The notes below the pieces were generated by a model. The model made no database searches. It had not been told where the DNA came from and was given only the letters and a program-made list of their open reading frames with translations. Shown piece after piece: positions 38,093 through 46,100 of a stretch of DNA of 64,000 bases. Made by a program: the position numbers and the translations under genes. Source of the stretch: Paraburkholderia caledonica NBRC 102488 (lineage in GTDB: Bacteria; Pseudomonadota; Gammaproteobacteria; Burkholderiales; Burkholderiaceae); the NCBI RefSeq assembly GCF_000685095.1, contig NZ_BAYE01000006.1, forward strand, positions 62,001-126,000, read 5' to 3'. Positions within the stretch are counted from its first letter, which is position 1. The number at the start of each line of letters is the position of its first letter.

Positions 38093-38509
38093 TCAAACGA
38101 TCGCGATTACAACGTCGATATTGCCGCGAGTCGCCTTCGAATACGGACACGTTTGATGTGCGGTATCGGTGATCGCCTGCGCGGTCTCGCGGTCGATTCC
38201 TGGCAGGCTGACGTTTAGCCGCGCTTGCAGGAAATAGCCGCTGTCGTTCATCGCCAGATCGATTTCGGCGTCGACGGCGGTGTCTGCCGGCAGCGCGACT
38301 TGCAGCTTCTTCGCGGCGAGCCCCATTGCGCCGATTAAGCACGCGGACCATCCGGCAGCGAGCATCTGTTCCGGATTCGTGCCGGTCGCCGACGCGCCGG
38401 GCGAACCGAGCTTGACGTCGAGCCTGCCGTCCGAGCTGCGCGATGCGCCATCGCGTCCGCCGGTGGTATGCGTTTTGCCGGTGTACAGCACCTTGGTTGA
38501 TGAGTTCAT
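38093..38509 (-). CDS. ohr: Organic hydroperoxide resistance protein (Ohr/OsmC family)
   Basis: A 138-residue thiol peroxidase that reduces organic and fatty-acid hydroperoxides. The peroxidatic Cys 57 is in AAGWSACLIGA and the resolving cysteine is in TCPYSKATRGN. The N-terminal VLYTGKTHTTGGRDG and PEQMLAAG match Ohr rather than OsmC. It probably works with lipoylated partners in the cytoplasm. No ohrR gene of the MarR family is adjacent. The DUF4148 gene lies 53 bp upstream on the same strand. Confidence 0.93.
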   Translation of the reverse strand: MNSSTKVLYTGKTHTTGGRDGASRSSDGRLDVKLGSPGASATGTNPEQMLAAGWSACLIGAMGLAAKKLQVALPADTAVDAEIDLAMNDSGYFLQARLNVSLPGIDRETAQAITDTAHQTCPYSKATRGNIDVVIAIV

Positions 38510-38562
38510 GATCGGAGTTCGCTTAATGGGTGGTGGGAACAGGTTGATCTCGAGTCTGACGC

Positions 38563-38793
38563 TTAGCTGCCCTGATAAAGCTTGTTCAGTGAAGCGATCT
38601 CCCCGCTTTTCGTCGCGCGAGCCAGTTCCTGACGCACTTCGGCACGGCTTTTCGCCGCAGTTTGCGTCGGCGTCCATTGGTGCGTTTGCTGCGCGTCCCC
38701 ATTGCTCATCGCAACCGTGGAAGGATTGGCGGAAAAAGCGGGAAGAGTGGTAGCGGAAAGGGCCAAAGTCAAAGCGATCGTGGATACTTTCAT
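38563..38793 (-). CDS. Small DUF4148 secreted protein
   Basis: A 76-residue protein with a Sec signal (MKVSTIALTLALSATTLPAF, cleavage after FSA) and a short DUF4148-type segment, SRAEVRQELARATKSGE. It is shorter than the paralogue at 14954-15283. GGAG lies seven bases before the ATG. The 475-bp upstream region holds two copies of the TGTATC direct-repeat motif, and the nearer one ends about 115 bp from the start codon. The ohr gene follows after 53 bp, so co-transcription is possible. Confidence 0.82.
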   Translation of the reverse strand: MKVSTIALTLALSATTLPAFSANPSTVAMSNGDAQQTHQWTPTQTAAKSRAEVRQELARATKSGEIASLNKLYQGS

Positions 38794-38906
38794 GTCGTGC
38801 TCCGTGAGAGATAAAGTAAAAAGCGTCCGTGGACCGGGGAGCGCGCCGCAGTTCCGGCAATGCCGGCAAGACTGCATCAGGAGCGCTGCCCGTGTTCCGT
38901 CGTTGA

Positions 38907-39003
38907 GGCATTAGAACGGCGGCGGGTATCTGGCTTGTGTCAGCAAAGCGGCGTATTGCAAGGCTGTGTATCGCGTGAACCCGCATATACACTGCGATAC
39001 AAA
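38907..39003 (-). promoter_or_regulatory. Direct-repeat regulatory element, copy A
   Basis: On the minus strand TTTGTATCGCAGTGTATA (two half-sites ten bases apart) is followed by about 75 bases that align with copy C2 at 52.0 kb with only one-base gaps. Shared blocks include CGATACA, CTTGCA, CGCCGC, GACACAAGCC, GATAC, GCCG, GTTC and AATGC. It points at the DUF4148 gene. Half-site spacing suits an OmpR-family regulator; the binder is inferred. Confidence 0.6.
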
Positions 39004-39162
39004 GCCGCTGCCCGTGCAGTGAGATTCAGCGCATGACGCCATCTGGCGATCGTCCGGCTCTCTGACCTATTCGCGGATGCGCCCGTCGTTGAACTTTTTG
39101 TCTGACCGAACCGCGACGCGCTCATTGGCCGGCATTCACGTGCACCGTGGGGCCGCCACGGG

Positions 39163-39215
39163 CGTCGGTGCAATGTTATGTGTCAGGGGCGAGCCCGGAT
39201 ACATTGCGACATAAA
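39163..39215. promoter_or_regulatory. Direct-repeat regulatory element, copy B
   Basis: On the minus strand TTTATGTCGCAATGTATC is followed by CTGACACATAACATTGC. The 46-bp block aligns without gaps to copy C1 and the last 17 bases differ at one position. It lies 54 bp upstream of the GFA gene start, overlapping the place of its -35 box, so autoregulation of that operon is the simplest reading. Confidence 0.6.
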
Positions 39216-39239
39216 TTGCCGCTCTCCGCGCGCTATAAA
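39211..39239 (+). promoter_or_regulatory. Promoter of the GFA-RR-HK operon
   Basis: TATAAA at 39234-39239 is a good -10 box, 30 bp before the ATG. Seventeen bases upstream the -35 position reads ATAAAT, a poor hexamer lying inside regulatory copy B, as expected of an activator-dependent promoter. Confidence 0.5.
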
Positions 39240-39268
39240 GCAGACATTGCACTATCAGGAGAGTCCGC

Positions 39269-39640
39269 ATGAACACCGATTTGCTGAAAGGAAGCTGCCA
39301 CTGCGGGGCCGTCAAATTCGAAGTGAACACGCCTGTCGCGCCCGCGGCGCGCTGCAATTGCAGCTTGTGCCGGCGCAAGGGCGCGCTGATGACCCCGCCG
39401 TTCACAGCTGACCAGTTGACGATCAAGCAAGGCGAGGATGCGCTGACGCTGTACCAGTTCAACACGCGCGTGGCGAAGCATTTCTTCTGCAAGCACTGCG
39501 GTATTTATCCGTTTCATCAGACGCGCAAGGATCCGAAGCTCTGGCGCGTCAATATCGGTTGCCTGGAAGGCGTCGATCCGTATACGCTGGATGCCGGTCT
39601 TTCCGACGGCGCCAGTCTTTCCGTCGTGGAGGACGCATGA
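39269..39640 (+). CDS. GFA (CENP-V/glutathione-dependent formaldehyde-activating) domain protein
   Basis: A 123-residue zinc-binding GFA-fold protein. The ligands are the cysteines in GSCHCGAVKF, CNCSLCRRKG and HFFCKHCGIYPFH. The founding member helps formaldehyde react with glutathione; most relatives, probably including this one, have unproved substrates. CAGGAGAG precedes the ATG. Its stop overlaps the next start (ATGA), and it heads an operon with a tiny membrane protein, an OmpR-type regulator and a sensor kinase, which suggests it serves the stress that the kinase senses. Confidence 0.9.
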   Translation: MNTDLLKGSCHCGAVKFEVNTPVAPAARCNCSLCRRKGALMTPPFTADQLTIKQGEDALTLYQFNTRVAKHFFCKHCGIYPFHQTRKDPKLWRVNIGCLEGVDPYTLDAGLSDGASLSVVEDA

Positions 39641-39759
39641 GGCGGCTGCTGGCAATCATCGCGTTTATCGCGGGCGGCATGGCTGCGGAATGGGCGCATC
39701 CGGTGCAGTGTTCAATGCTGTGTACGAGCCGGGTGCAGGTGAAACGTCAAAAGAGATGA
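39637..39759 (+). CDS. Forty-residue single-span membrane or secreted protein
   Basis: The protein starts MRRLLAIIAFIAGGMAAEWA and ends in a basic VKRQKR. One hydrophobic helix occupies residues 4-17; two cysteines follow (about 25 and 29). The ATG overlaps the GFA stop (ATGA) and GTGGAGG lies five bases ahead, a strong ribosome site. It ends seven bases before the response-regulator start. Placement between a GFA protein and a two-component pair points to a small sensor accessory or redox peptide, but no homologue is known to me. Confidence 0.6.
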   Translation: MRRLLAIIAFIAGGMAAEWAHPVQCSMLCTSRVQVKRQKR

Positions 39760-39766
39760 TCCATTG

Positions 39767-40507
39767 ATGGACACGATCGACCACGTACTGATCGTCGACG
39801 ACGATCGCGGAATCCGCGAACTGATCGCCGGCTACCTGGAAAAGAACGGCATGCGCGTTTCGCTTGCCGCCAACGGACGACAGATGCGCGCCGTGCTGGA
39901 TCAAGGCGCGCCGGACCTGATCGTGCTCGATCTGATGATGCCCGGCGAAGACGGTCTCGTGCTGTGCCGCGAGTTGCGCGCGAGCAAGTTCCGCACGGTG
40001 CCCGTGCTGATGCTGACAGCGCGCAACGAGGAAGCGGACCGCATCCTCGGTCTGGAAATGGGCGCCGACGACTATCTGCCGAAGCCGTTTGCCGTGCGCG
40101 AGCTGCTCGCGCGCATCCGTGCCGTGCTGCGCCGCGCGCGCATGCTGCCGCCCGGCATGCAGGTGACGGAGACTGCGCAAATGCTGGAATTCGGCGACTG
40201 GCGGCTCGACACCACGGCGCGTCATCTGCTCGACTCCGAGGGCACGATGGTCGCGCTAAGCGGCGCCGAATACCGTCTGCTGCGCGTGTTCCTGGATAAT
40301 CCACAGCGCGTGTTGACGCGCGACCAGCTGCTCAATCTGACGCAAGGCCGTCAGGCGGATCAGTTCGACCGCTCGATCGACCTGATGGTGAGCCGTCTGC
40401 GTCAGCGCCTGCGCGACGTCGCGCGCGAACCGCGTTACATCAAGACGCTGCGCAGCGAGGGCTATGTGTTCTCGGCGTCCGTCAGCGCGATCGAGGATCA
40501 GCAATGA
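39767..40507 (+). CDS. OmpR-family response regulator
   Basis: A 246-residue regulator. The receiver (about 1-120) has the acidic pair in VLIVDDDRG, phosphoacceptor Asp in IVLDLMMPGEDG, MLTAR and the Lys in PKPFAVREL. A winged-helix DNA-binding domain follows (about 145-240: LSGAEYRLLRVFLDN, GRQADQFDRSIDLMVSRLR, IKTLRSEGYVF). The start is ATG at 39767; an adjacent TTG three bases earlier is not needed. Its stop overlaps the sensor-kinase start (ATGA). Proteins of this family bind pairs of direct repeats about ten bases apart, as in the four repeat elements of this window. Confidence 0.95.
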   Translation: MDTIDHVLIVDDDRGIRELIAGYLEKNGMRVSLAANGRQMRAVLDQGAPDLIVLDLMMPGEDGLVLCRELRASKFRTVPVLMLTARNEEADRILGLEMGADDYLPKPFAVRELLARIRAVLRRARMLPPGMQVTETAQMLEFGDWRLDTTARHLLDSEGTMVALSGAEYRLLRVFLDNPQRVLTRDQLLNLTQGRQADQFDRSIDLMVSRLRQRLRDVAREPRYIKTLRSEGYVFSASVSAIEDQQ

Positions 40508-41847
40508 GCCTTATTTCGTCGCTGCACTGGCCGCGCACGCTCTTCGCAAGGTTGACGGTGATCCTGTTCTTCGGGCTCGCCTCTGCGCAGGCGTTGTCGT
40601 TCTGGCTCACCATGACCGAACGCGACCAGACCATGACGAACGTGATGATGGGCTACATCGAGCGTGAGGTCGCGAGTTCTGTCGCGCTGCTCGACCATCT
40701 GCCCGCCAACGAACGTGCGCAGTGGCTGCCGCGTCTCGCGCGGCGCAGCTATGAATTCATGCTCGGGCCGGGCGTGAGCGGTGGACCGGTGGACGCGAAT
40801 CTGTCCGCGCGTGTCGCACGGTCTATCGACGAGGGCATAGGCACGAATTATCCACTCACGGTGAATGCGGTCCCGGGCGACCGCGAACGGCTGCAGGTTC
40901 ACTTGAAGCTCACCGACGGCACGCCGCTCACCATCGACATGCGCCCTATGTCCGGCGCGCCGTTATCGCGCTGGCTGCCACTCGTGCTGCTGCTGCAACT
41001 CGTCGTGCTGCTTGGCTGCTGCTGGCTGGCGGTGCGCACGGCCACGCGCCCGCTGCACGATCTGGCGGTCGCCGCCGACGCGCTCGGGCCGGATCTCAAG
41101 GCTGCGCGTCTGAGCGAAAGCGGGCCGTCCGAGGTCGCGCGCGCGGCGCGTGCATTCAATGCGATGCAGGAACGCATTGCGATGTACGTCACCGAGCGCA
41201 TGCAAATTCTCGCGGCCATTTCGCACGACCTGCAAACACCGATCACGCGCATGCGTTTGCGCGTCGACATGATGGACGCCGAATCTGAAGGCATCAAACT
41301 GCGCCAGGATTTGCAGGAAATGGAAGCGCTCGTGAAAGAGGGCGTCACCTATGCACGCACCTTGCACGGCGCAACGGAATTGCCGTGCCGTATCGACCCG
41401 GATGCGTTGTTCGACAGTCTGGTTTGCGATTATGTCGACGCCGGTCAGGCGGTGTCGTTGCAGGGCCGCTTCGGCATGCCGCTCATGACGCGCCCGCAGG
41501 CGCTGCGGCGTATCGTCGGCAATCTGGTGGATAACGCTCTGAAGTTCGGTGGCAGCGCGGAGATCGACGTGGCGATGTTGCCTGGTGGACAGGCGAGCGT
41601 CGCCGTGCTCGACCGCGGCCCCGGCATTCCGGCCGATTCGCTTGAAGATGTATTCCAGCCGTTCTACCGGCTCGAAGCGTCGCGTAACCGTCAGACGGGC
41701 GGAACGGGGCTTGGTCTCGCAATCGCGCGGCAACTGGCGCTCGCCATGGATGCAACCCTTGAACTCCACAATCGCGCTGGCGGTGGGTTGGAAGCGAGGC
41801 TCACGTTGCGCAACCTGGTCATGGCGTCGCCTGCCGCGGTGGCGTAG
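40504..41847 (+). CDS. Sensor histidine kinase (EnvZ-type)
   Basis: A 447-residue inner-membrane kinase. Helix 1 is VILFFGLASAQALSFWLTM, a periplasmic domain spans about residues 42-158, and helix 2 is LPLVLLLQLVVLLGCCWLAV. A HAMP domain follows, then the dimerisation helix with the phosphoacceptor in AISHDLQTPITRMRLR and a catalytic domain with NLVDNALKFGG, DRGPGIP and GTGLGLAIA. It pairs with the regulator encoded just upstream. The periplasmic domain has no recognisable ligand fold and no cysteine pair. Confidence 0.95.
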   Translation: MSLISSLHWPRTLFARLTVILFFGLASAQALSFWLTMTERDQTMTNVMMGYIEREVASSVALLDHLPANERAQWLPRLARRSYEFMLGPGVSGGPVDANLSARVARSIDEGIGTNYPLTVNAVPGDRERLQVHLKLTDGTPLTIDMRPMSGAPLSRWLPLVLLLQLVVLLGCCWLAVRTATRPLHDLAVAADALGPDLKAARLSESGPSEVARAARAFNAMQERIAMYVTERMQILAAISHDLQTPITRMRLRVDMMDAESEGIKLRQDLQEMEALVKEGVTYARTLHGATELPCRIDPDALFDSLVCDYVDAGQAVSLQGRFGMPLMTRPQALRRIVGNLVDNALKFGGSAEIDVAMLPGGQASVAVLDRGPGIPADSLEDVFQPFYRLEASRNRQTGGTGLGLAIARQLALAMDATLELHNRAGGGLEARLTLRNLVMASPAAVA

Positions 41848-41954
41848 AGCGGTCACGGCAGCGTTCGTTGCAATGCATATCACGATTGATCGTTTGGCCG
41901 CGGCGGCGTGCATTGCTAGCATCGTCGACTTCTCCATGAAGCGCCGCTGCCGCA

Positions 41955-43232
41955 ATGACCCCAAGCAAAACGTCGCCCGATCTGCCGCCATCGCGTAGCC
42001 GCCGCCGGCTGCTGGGCCGTCTCGCCGCGGGCGGCCTGGTTGCGTCGCAAGCTGCGGCCGCAGGCGAGCTGCTGCGGCCGCTCGAAGTCGCACCGTCTAG
42101 CCGCACGCCCGGTGCGCCCGTACTCGATCATCCCTATGGTGTGCCGTCGCCGCGCGAGGCGGATGTGGTGCGCCGCAGCGCGCGCGCATGGCCGCTGCCC
42201 GGCGCGGCCTCGTCGATGACGCCGCTCGCCGATCTTTTCGGCACCATTACGCCCAACGGACTCGTCTACGAACGTCATCATGGTGGCGTGCCCGACATCG
42301 ATTCCGATCAGCACCGCCTCGCGATTCATGGCCTCGTGCGCACGCCGAAACTGTTCACAATGGACGATCTGCTGCGCCTGCCCGCGGAGTCGCGAATCCA
42401 CTTTCTCGAATGTTCGGGCAACACCGGCAGCGAGTGGAACGGTCCGAGCGGTCTGCCCGTGCAACTGACTCACGGCCTGTTGTCGTGTTGCGAATGGACG
42501 GGCGTGCGTCTTTCCACGTTGCTGGAAGAGGTAGGAGGATTGTCGACACAAGGCAAGGCCAACGACGGCCCATGGCTGCTCGCTGAAGGCGCGGACGCCG
42601 CCGCCATGACGCGCAGCCTGCCGCTCCATCGCATACTCGATCGCGCGCTCGTGGTCTACGCGCAGAACGGCGAGCGCTTGCGGCCCGAGAACGGCTATCC
42701 GCTGCGGCTGATCGTCCCCGGATTCGAGGGCAATACCAACGTCAAATGGCTGCGGCGGCTGAAAGTGGTCGACGCGCCGCTGCAAACGCGCGAGGAAACG
42801 TCGAAATACACGAATCTGCTGGCGGACGGCAGCGCGCGCCAGTTCGTGTTCGAAATGGACGCGAAGTCCGTTATTACCCGGCCGTCGCCGGGGCATCGCC
42901 TCACCACGCATGGTTTTTACCCGATCAGCGGCATTGCGTGGTCGGGGCGCGGCGCCATTCGCAAGGTCGAAGTGTCGACCGATGGCGGCGCGTCCTGGCG
43001 GCTTGCGCGTCTGGACAGCGCCGCTCGCGATCGCGCGCTGACGCGCTTCGAGGCGGATTGGCGCTGGGACGGCGCGCCGTCCGCGATCGTTTCTCGTGCC
43101 ACAGATTCCACGGGCTACGTGCAGCCCACGCGCGCGGAACTGGTCGCCGCGCGAGGCCTGAATTCGCAGTACCACTACAACGCGATCCAGCAATGGCGCG
43201 TCGATGCCAACGGCGAGGTGCGCAATGCGTGA
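41955..43232 (+). CDS. SoxC-like sulfite/sulfane dehydrogenase, molybdenum subunit
   Basis: A 425-residue molybdopterin enzyme of the sulfite oxidase family. The twin-arginine signal (SRSRRRLLGRLAAGG, about 13-27) exports it to the periplasm. The molybdenum-ligand cysteine is Cys 153 in IHFLECSGNTGSEWNG, a SoxC-type motif. The C-terminal dimerisation domain contains GHRLTTHGFYPISGIAWSG. No soxXAYZB genes are near. Together with the cytochrome encoded next it probably oxidises sulfite, or sulfane sulfur, and feeds electrons to cytochrome c. The ATG lacks a strong ribosome site. Confidence 0.9.
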   Translation: MTPSKTSPDLPPSRSRRRLLGRLAAGGLVASQAAAAGELLRPLEVAPSSRTPGAPVLDHPYGVPSPREADVVRRSARAWPLPGAASSMTPLADLFGTITPNGLVYERHHGGVPDIDSDQHRLAIHGLVRTPKLFTMDDLLRLPAESRIHFLECSGNTGSEWNGPSGLPVQLTHGLLSCCEWTGVRLSTLLEEVGGLSTQGKANDGPWLLAEGADAAAMTRSLPLHRILDRALVVYAQNGERLRPENGYPLRLIVPGFEGNTNVKWLRRLKVVDAPLQTREETSKYTNLLADGSARQFVFEMDAKSVITRPSPGHRLTTHGFYPISGIAWSGRGAIRKVEVSTDGGASWRLARLDSAARDRALTRFEADWRWDGAPSAIVSRATDSTGYVQPTRAELVAARGLNSQYHYNAIQQWRVDANGEVRNA

Positions 43233-43803
43233 GCGCCGTTCAATCGGTCGTTCCGTACGTTCAGCGTGCGCCGCGCTGGTGTCGATCACGGCGCTCGTTG
43301 CGTGTTCAACGGTTGCCCCCGATGCTCGCAATGTAAGCGCGCCGCACGACATCGGCGCGCCCCTCACAGAGCAGGCTATCGCCGCCTGGAACATCGACGT
43401 GGCGCCCGACGGCCGCGGCCTGCCCGCGGGCAGCGGCGATGTTGCGACCGGCGCGCACGTGTTCGCCGCGAAATGTGCGGCGTGCCACGGTGCGCAGGGC
43501 GAAGGCGGCCTCGGCGACCCGCTGGTGGGCGGCCAGGGCACGTTGTCGAGCGCAAAGCCCAAGCGCACCGTAGGCAGCTACTGGCCCTATGCAACGACAC
43601 TCTTCGACTATATCCGCCGCGCGATGCCCTACAACGCGCCCGAATCCCTTTCCGCCGACGAGGTCTATGCGCTCAGCGCATTCCTGCTGAACCGCAACGG
43701 CATCGTTCCCGCCGATACGCGGCTGGACGCAGCGTCGCTGCCGCGTGTCGCAATGCCCAATCGCGACGGTTTCGTGCCCGATCCGCGTCCCGGACGACTG
43801 TGA
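43225..43803 (+). CDS. Cytochrome c lipoprotein, SoxD-like electron acceptor
   Basis: A 192-residue exported cytochrome. A basic N-terminus and hydrophobic stretch end in lipobox ALVAC, so it is probably lipid-anchored in the periplasm. One haem site, CAACHGAQGEGG, lies at about residues 84-95, and the Met ligand is probably in AMPYNAP. The gene overlaps the SoxC-like gene by eight bases with GAGG seven bases before its ATG. This is the usual SoxCD or sulfite dehydrogenase/cytochrome pair; SoxD of the Sox system is larger and has two haems. Confidence 0.9.
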   Translation: MRERRSIGRSVRSACAALVSITALVACSTVAPDARNVSAPHDIGAPLTEQAIAAWNIDVAPDGRGLPAGSGDVATGAHVFAAKCAACHGAQGEGGLGDPLVGGQGTLSSAKPKRTVGSYWPYATTLFDYIRRAMPYNAPESLSADEVYALSAFLLNRNGIVPADTRLDAASLPRVAMPNRDGFVPDPRPGRL

Positions 43804-43978
43804 CGCACCGCGCAAACAAAGGCTCTTGCGCGGCTCTCGCGCGTTGAAACATCGGGTTTATCACTCCAGCAGATATCCGTATCGGATTTGCTTCGTTGTC
43901 CTCGCGCGTGTGCGCCGGTACATTCATCTGACTGCGCCGGTACGGCGTTCCGCGAACAGATACGACGAAGAGTTTCCC

Positions 43979-44887
43979 GTGACGACAGCCTTTGCTCCCA
44001 CCGCCGCGCACGACGCCGGCGGCGCCATCGCCGATCAGCACATCGAGATTCGCGCTTTCGACGGCCCCGTCGGAGCCGAAGTGCTCGGGCTCGATCTCAG
44101 CAAGCCGCTCAGCCCGCAGAACTTCGCGCGCATTCACCGCGCGCATCTCGACCATCATGTGCTGGTGTTCCGCGATCAGCGCATCTCACCGGACGAGCAG
44201 ATTGCATTTAGCCGCCGCTTTGGTCCGTTGCAGATTCACGTGCTGCACCAGTTCCAGTTGCCTGGCTATCCGGAAGTACTGGTGGTGTCGAACATCGTCG
44301 AAAAAGGGCAGCCAATCGGCCTTGGCGACGCCGGTCACTACTGGCATTCGGACCTGTCGTATAAGGAAAAACCGAGCCTCGGCTCGCTGTTGCACGCGCA
44401 GGAATTGCCGGTCGAAGGCGGCGACACGCTGTTCGCCAACATGCACCTTGCGTGGGACACATTGCCCGCGCATCTGCGCAGCGCGGTGGAAGGCCGGTCC
44501 GCCGAGCACACCTATCTCGCGAAATACGCCGAGTTGCAAAAACGCAGCCCGTGGCGGCCGAATCTCTCTGCGGAGCAGATTGCGCAGGTAAAGCCGGTGG
44601 TCCATCCGATCGTGCGAACGCACCCTGAGACCGGGCGCAGGGCGCTGTTCGTGAGCGAGCATTTCACGACGCGCGTGATTGGTTTGCCGGAAGACGAGAG
44701 CAGGCAATTACTCGACGAAATCTTCGCGCATAGCGTGCGTGCCGAGCATGTGTACCGGCACCGCTGGGCCGAGCACGACATGGTGTTCTGGGACAACCGC
44801 TCGTTGATGCACCTCGCGGCGGGCACGCCTGACAATCTGCGCCGCAAGCTTTATCGCACGACGATTGAAGGCGATGTGCCGTTCTGA
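43979..44887 (+). CDS. TauD/TfdA-family 2-oxoglutarate dioxygenase
   Basis: A 302-residue Fe(II)/2-oxoglutarate dioxygenase. The iron ligands are His and Asp in HYWHSDLSYKEKP and the distal His in NRSLMHLAAG; the 2-oxoglutarate arginine is in RRKLYRTTI. The N-terminal IRAFDGPVGAEVLGLDLSKP is typical of TauD/TfdA. TauD enzymes hydroxylate sulfonates to release sulfite, and the sulfonate-type importer downstream and sulfite dehydrogenase upstream support that role, though a different substrate is possible. The GTG start has GAAGAG about seven bases ahead. Confidence 0.9.
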   Translation: MTTAFAPTAAHDAGGAIADQHIEIRAFDGPVGAEVLGLDLSKPLSPQNFARIHRAHLDHHVLVFRDQRISPDEQIAFSRRFGPLQIHVLHQFQLPGYPEVLVVSNIVEKGQPIGLGDAGHYWHSDLSYKEKPSLGSLLHAQELPVEGGDTLFANMHLAWDTLPAHLRSAVEGRSAEHTYLAKYAELQKRSPWRPNLSAEQIAQVKPVVHPIVRTHPETGRRALFVSEHFTTRVIGLPEDESRQLLDEIFAHSVRAEHVYRHRWAEHDMVFWDNRSLMHLAAGTPDNLRRKLYRTTIEGDVPF

Positions 44888-44963
44888 TTGCACCCGGCGC
44901 GCCGAGCGCAGCGCTATAGCCGACAACTCAAACAATTCACACCTCTCGCCGACCGGAGTTCCG

Positions 44964-46016
44964 ATGTTTGCCAGGTTTCATTCGACCGCCGTGCGGTCGT
45001 TGCTTGCCCGACGTTTCGCTGCCACGTTGATCGCCGTCTCTGTCGGCGCGGCCGGCATGAGCGCAGCCGCGCCTGCGCGAGCCGAAGGGCAGATCCGTAT
45101 CGCCGAGCAATTCGGCATTGTCTATCTGCTGCTGAACGTTGCGCGCGATCAGCAGTTCGTCGAGAAGGAAGGCCGCAAGCAAGGTCTCGATATCAAAGTG
45201 GACTGGGTGCAACTCTCTGGCGGGGCAGCCGTCAACGACGCATTGCTGTCGGGCGCGGTGGACATTGCAGGCGCCGGTGTGGGCCCGCTGCTGACCATCT
45301 GGGACCGCACGCACGGCAAGCAGAATGTGAAGGGCGTGGCTTCGCTCGGCAATCTGCCGTACTACCTGGTGAGTAACAATCCGGACGTCAGGAGCATCGC
45401 CGATTTCAGCGCAAAAGACCGCATCGCCGTTCCCGCAGTGAATGTGTCGGTGCAGTCCCGCGTGTTGCAATATGCCGCGGCGAAGCGGTGGGGCGACAAG
45501 GAATACAACCGCCTCGACAAATACACGCAGGCACTGCCGCATCCCGACGCGGCGGCGGCGATCATTGCGGGCGGCACTGAAATCAGCGGGCATTTCGGCA
45601 ATCCGCCGTTTCAGGATCAGGAACTCGCAGCGAACCCGAAGGCGCATATCGTGCTGAATTCGTACGATGTGCTCGGCGGGCCGAGTTCGGCAACGGTGCT
45701 CTACGCGACGGAAAAATTCCGCGACGGCAATCCAAAGACTTACCGCGCGTTTGTCGATGCACTGGCCGACGCGTCGAAGTTCATCGCTGCGAATCCGGAA
45801 GCTGCGGCCGACATTTATGTGCGCACGAACAAATCGAAAATCGACCGTGCGCTGCTGCTGAAAATCATCAGAAATCCGCAGGTGGAGTTCAAGATCGCGC
45901 CGCAAAATACATTGGGGCTCGCGCAATTCATGTATCGCGTCGGTGCGATCAAAAACGAACCGAAGTCGTGGAAAGACTATTTCTTCGACGACCCCGCAAC
46001 GGCCGCCGGCAGTTGA
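44964..46016 (+). CDS. ABC transporter substrate-binding protein (TauA/SsuA/NrtA type)
   Basis: A 350-residue periplasmic binding protein. A Sec signal of some 40 residues ends PARAEG, then IRIAEQFGIVYLLLNVARDQ starts the bilobal NMT1/SsuA-like fold with LSGGAAVNDALLSGAVDIAG. CGGAG lies a few bases before the ATG at 44964. It is the first gene of the ABC operon and follows the TauD-like gene by 76 bp. The ligand is probably a sulfonate or similar anion by gene context. Confidence 0.9.
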   Translation: MFARFHSTAVRSLLARRFAATLIAVSVGAAGMSAAAPARAEGQIRIAEQFGIVYLLLNVARDQQFVEKEGRKQGLDIKVDWVQLSGGAAVNDALLSGAVDIAGAGVGPLLTIWDRTHGKQNVKGVASLGNLPYYLVSNNPDVRSIADFSAKDRIAVPAVNVSVQSRVLQYAAAKRWGDKEYNRLDKYTQALPHPDAAAAIIAGGTEISGHFGNPPFQDQELAANPKAHIVLNSYDVLGGPSSATVLYATEKFRDGNPKTYRAFVDALADASKFIAANPEAAADIYVRTNKSKIDRALLLKIIRNPQVEFKIAPQNTLGLAQFMYRVGAIKNEPKSWKDYFFDDPATAAGS

Positions 46017-46100
46017 GCATGACACGCCGCGTTTTTAACATCGACGGAATGCAGCGAGTGCCTGACGGTTCCGCGCAATCCACATCTTGGGAGCGATCCG

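Noticed and set aside
39163..39186. Leftward promoter from copy B as the start of another gene
   Set aside because: TAACAT could be a -10 box on the minus strand, but no convincing gene follows before copy A, so the element is assigned first to the GFA operon.
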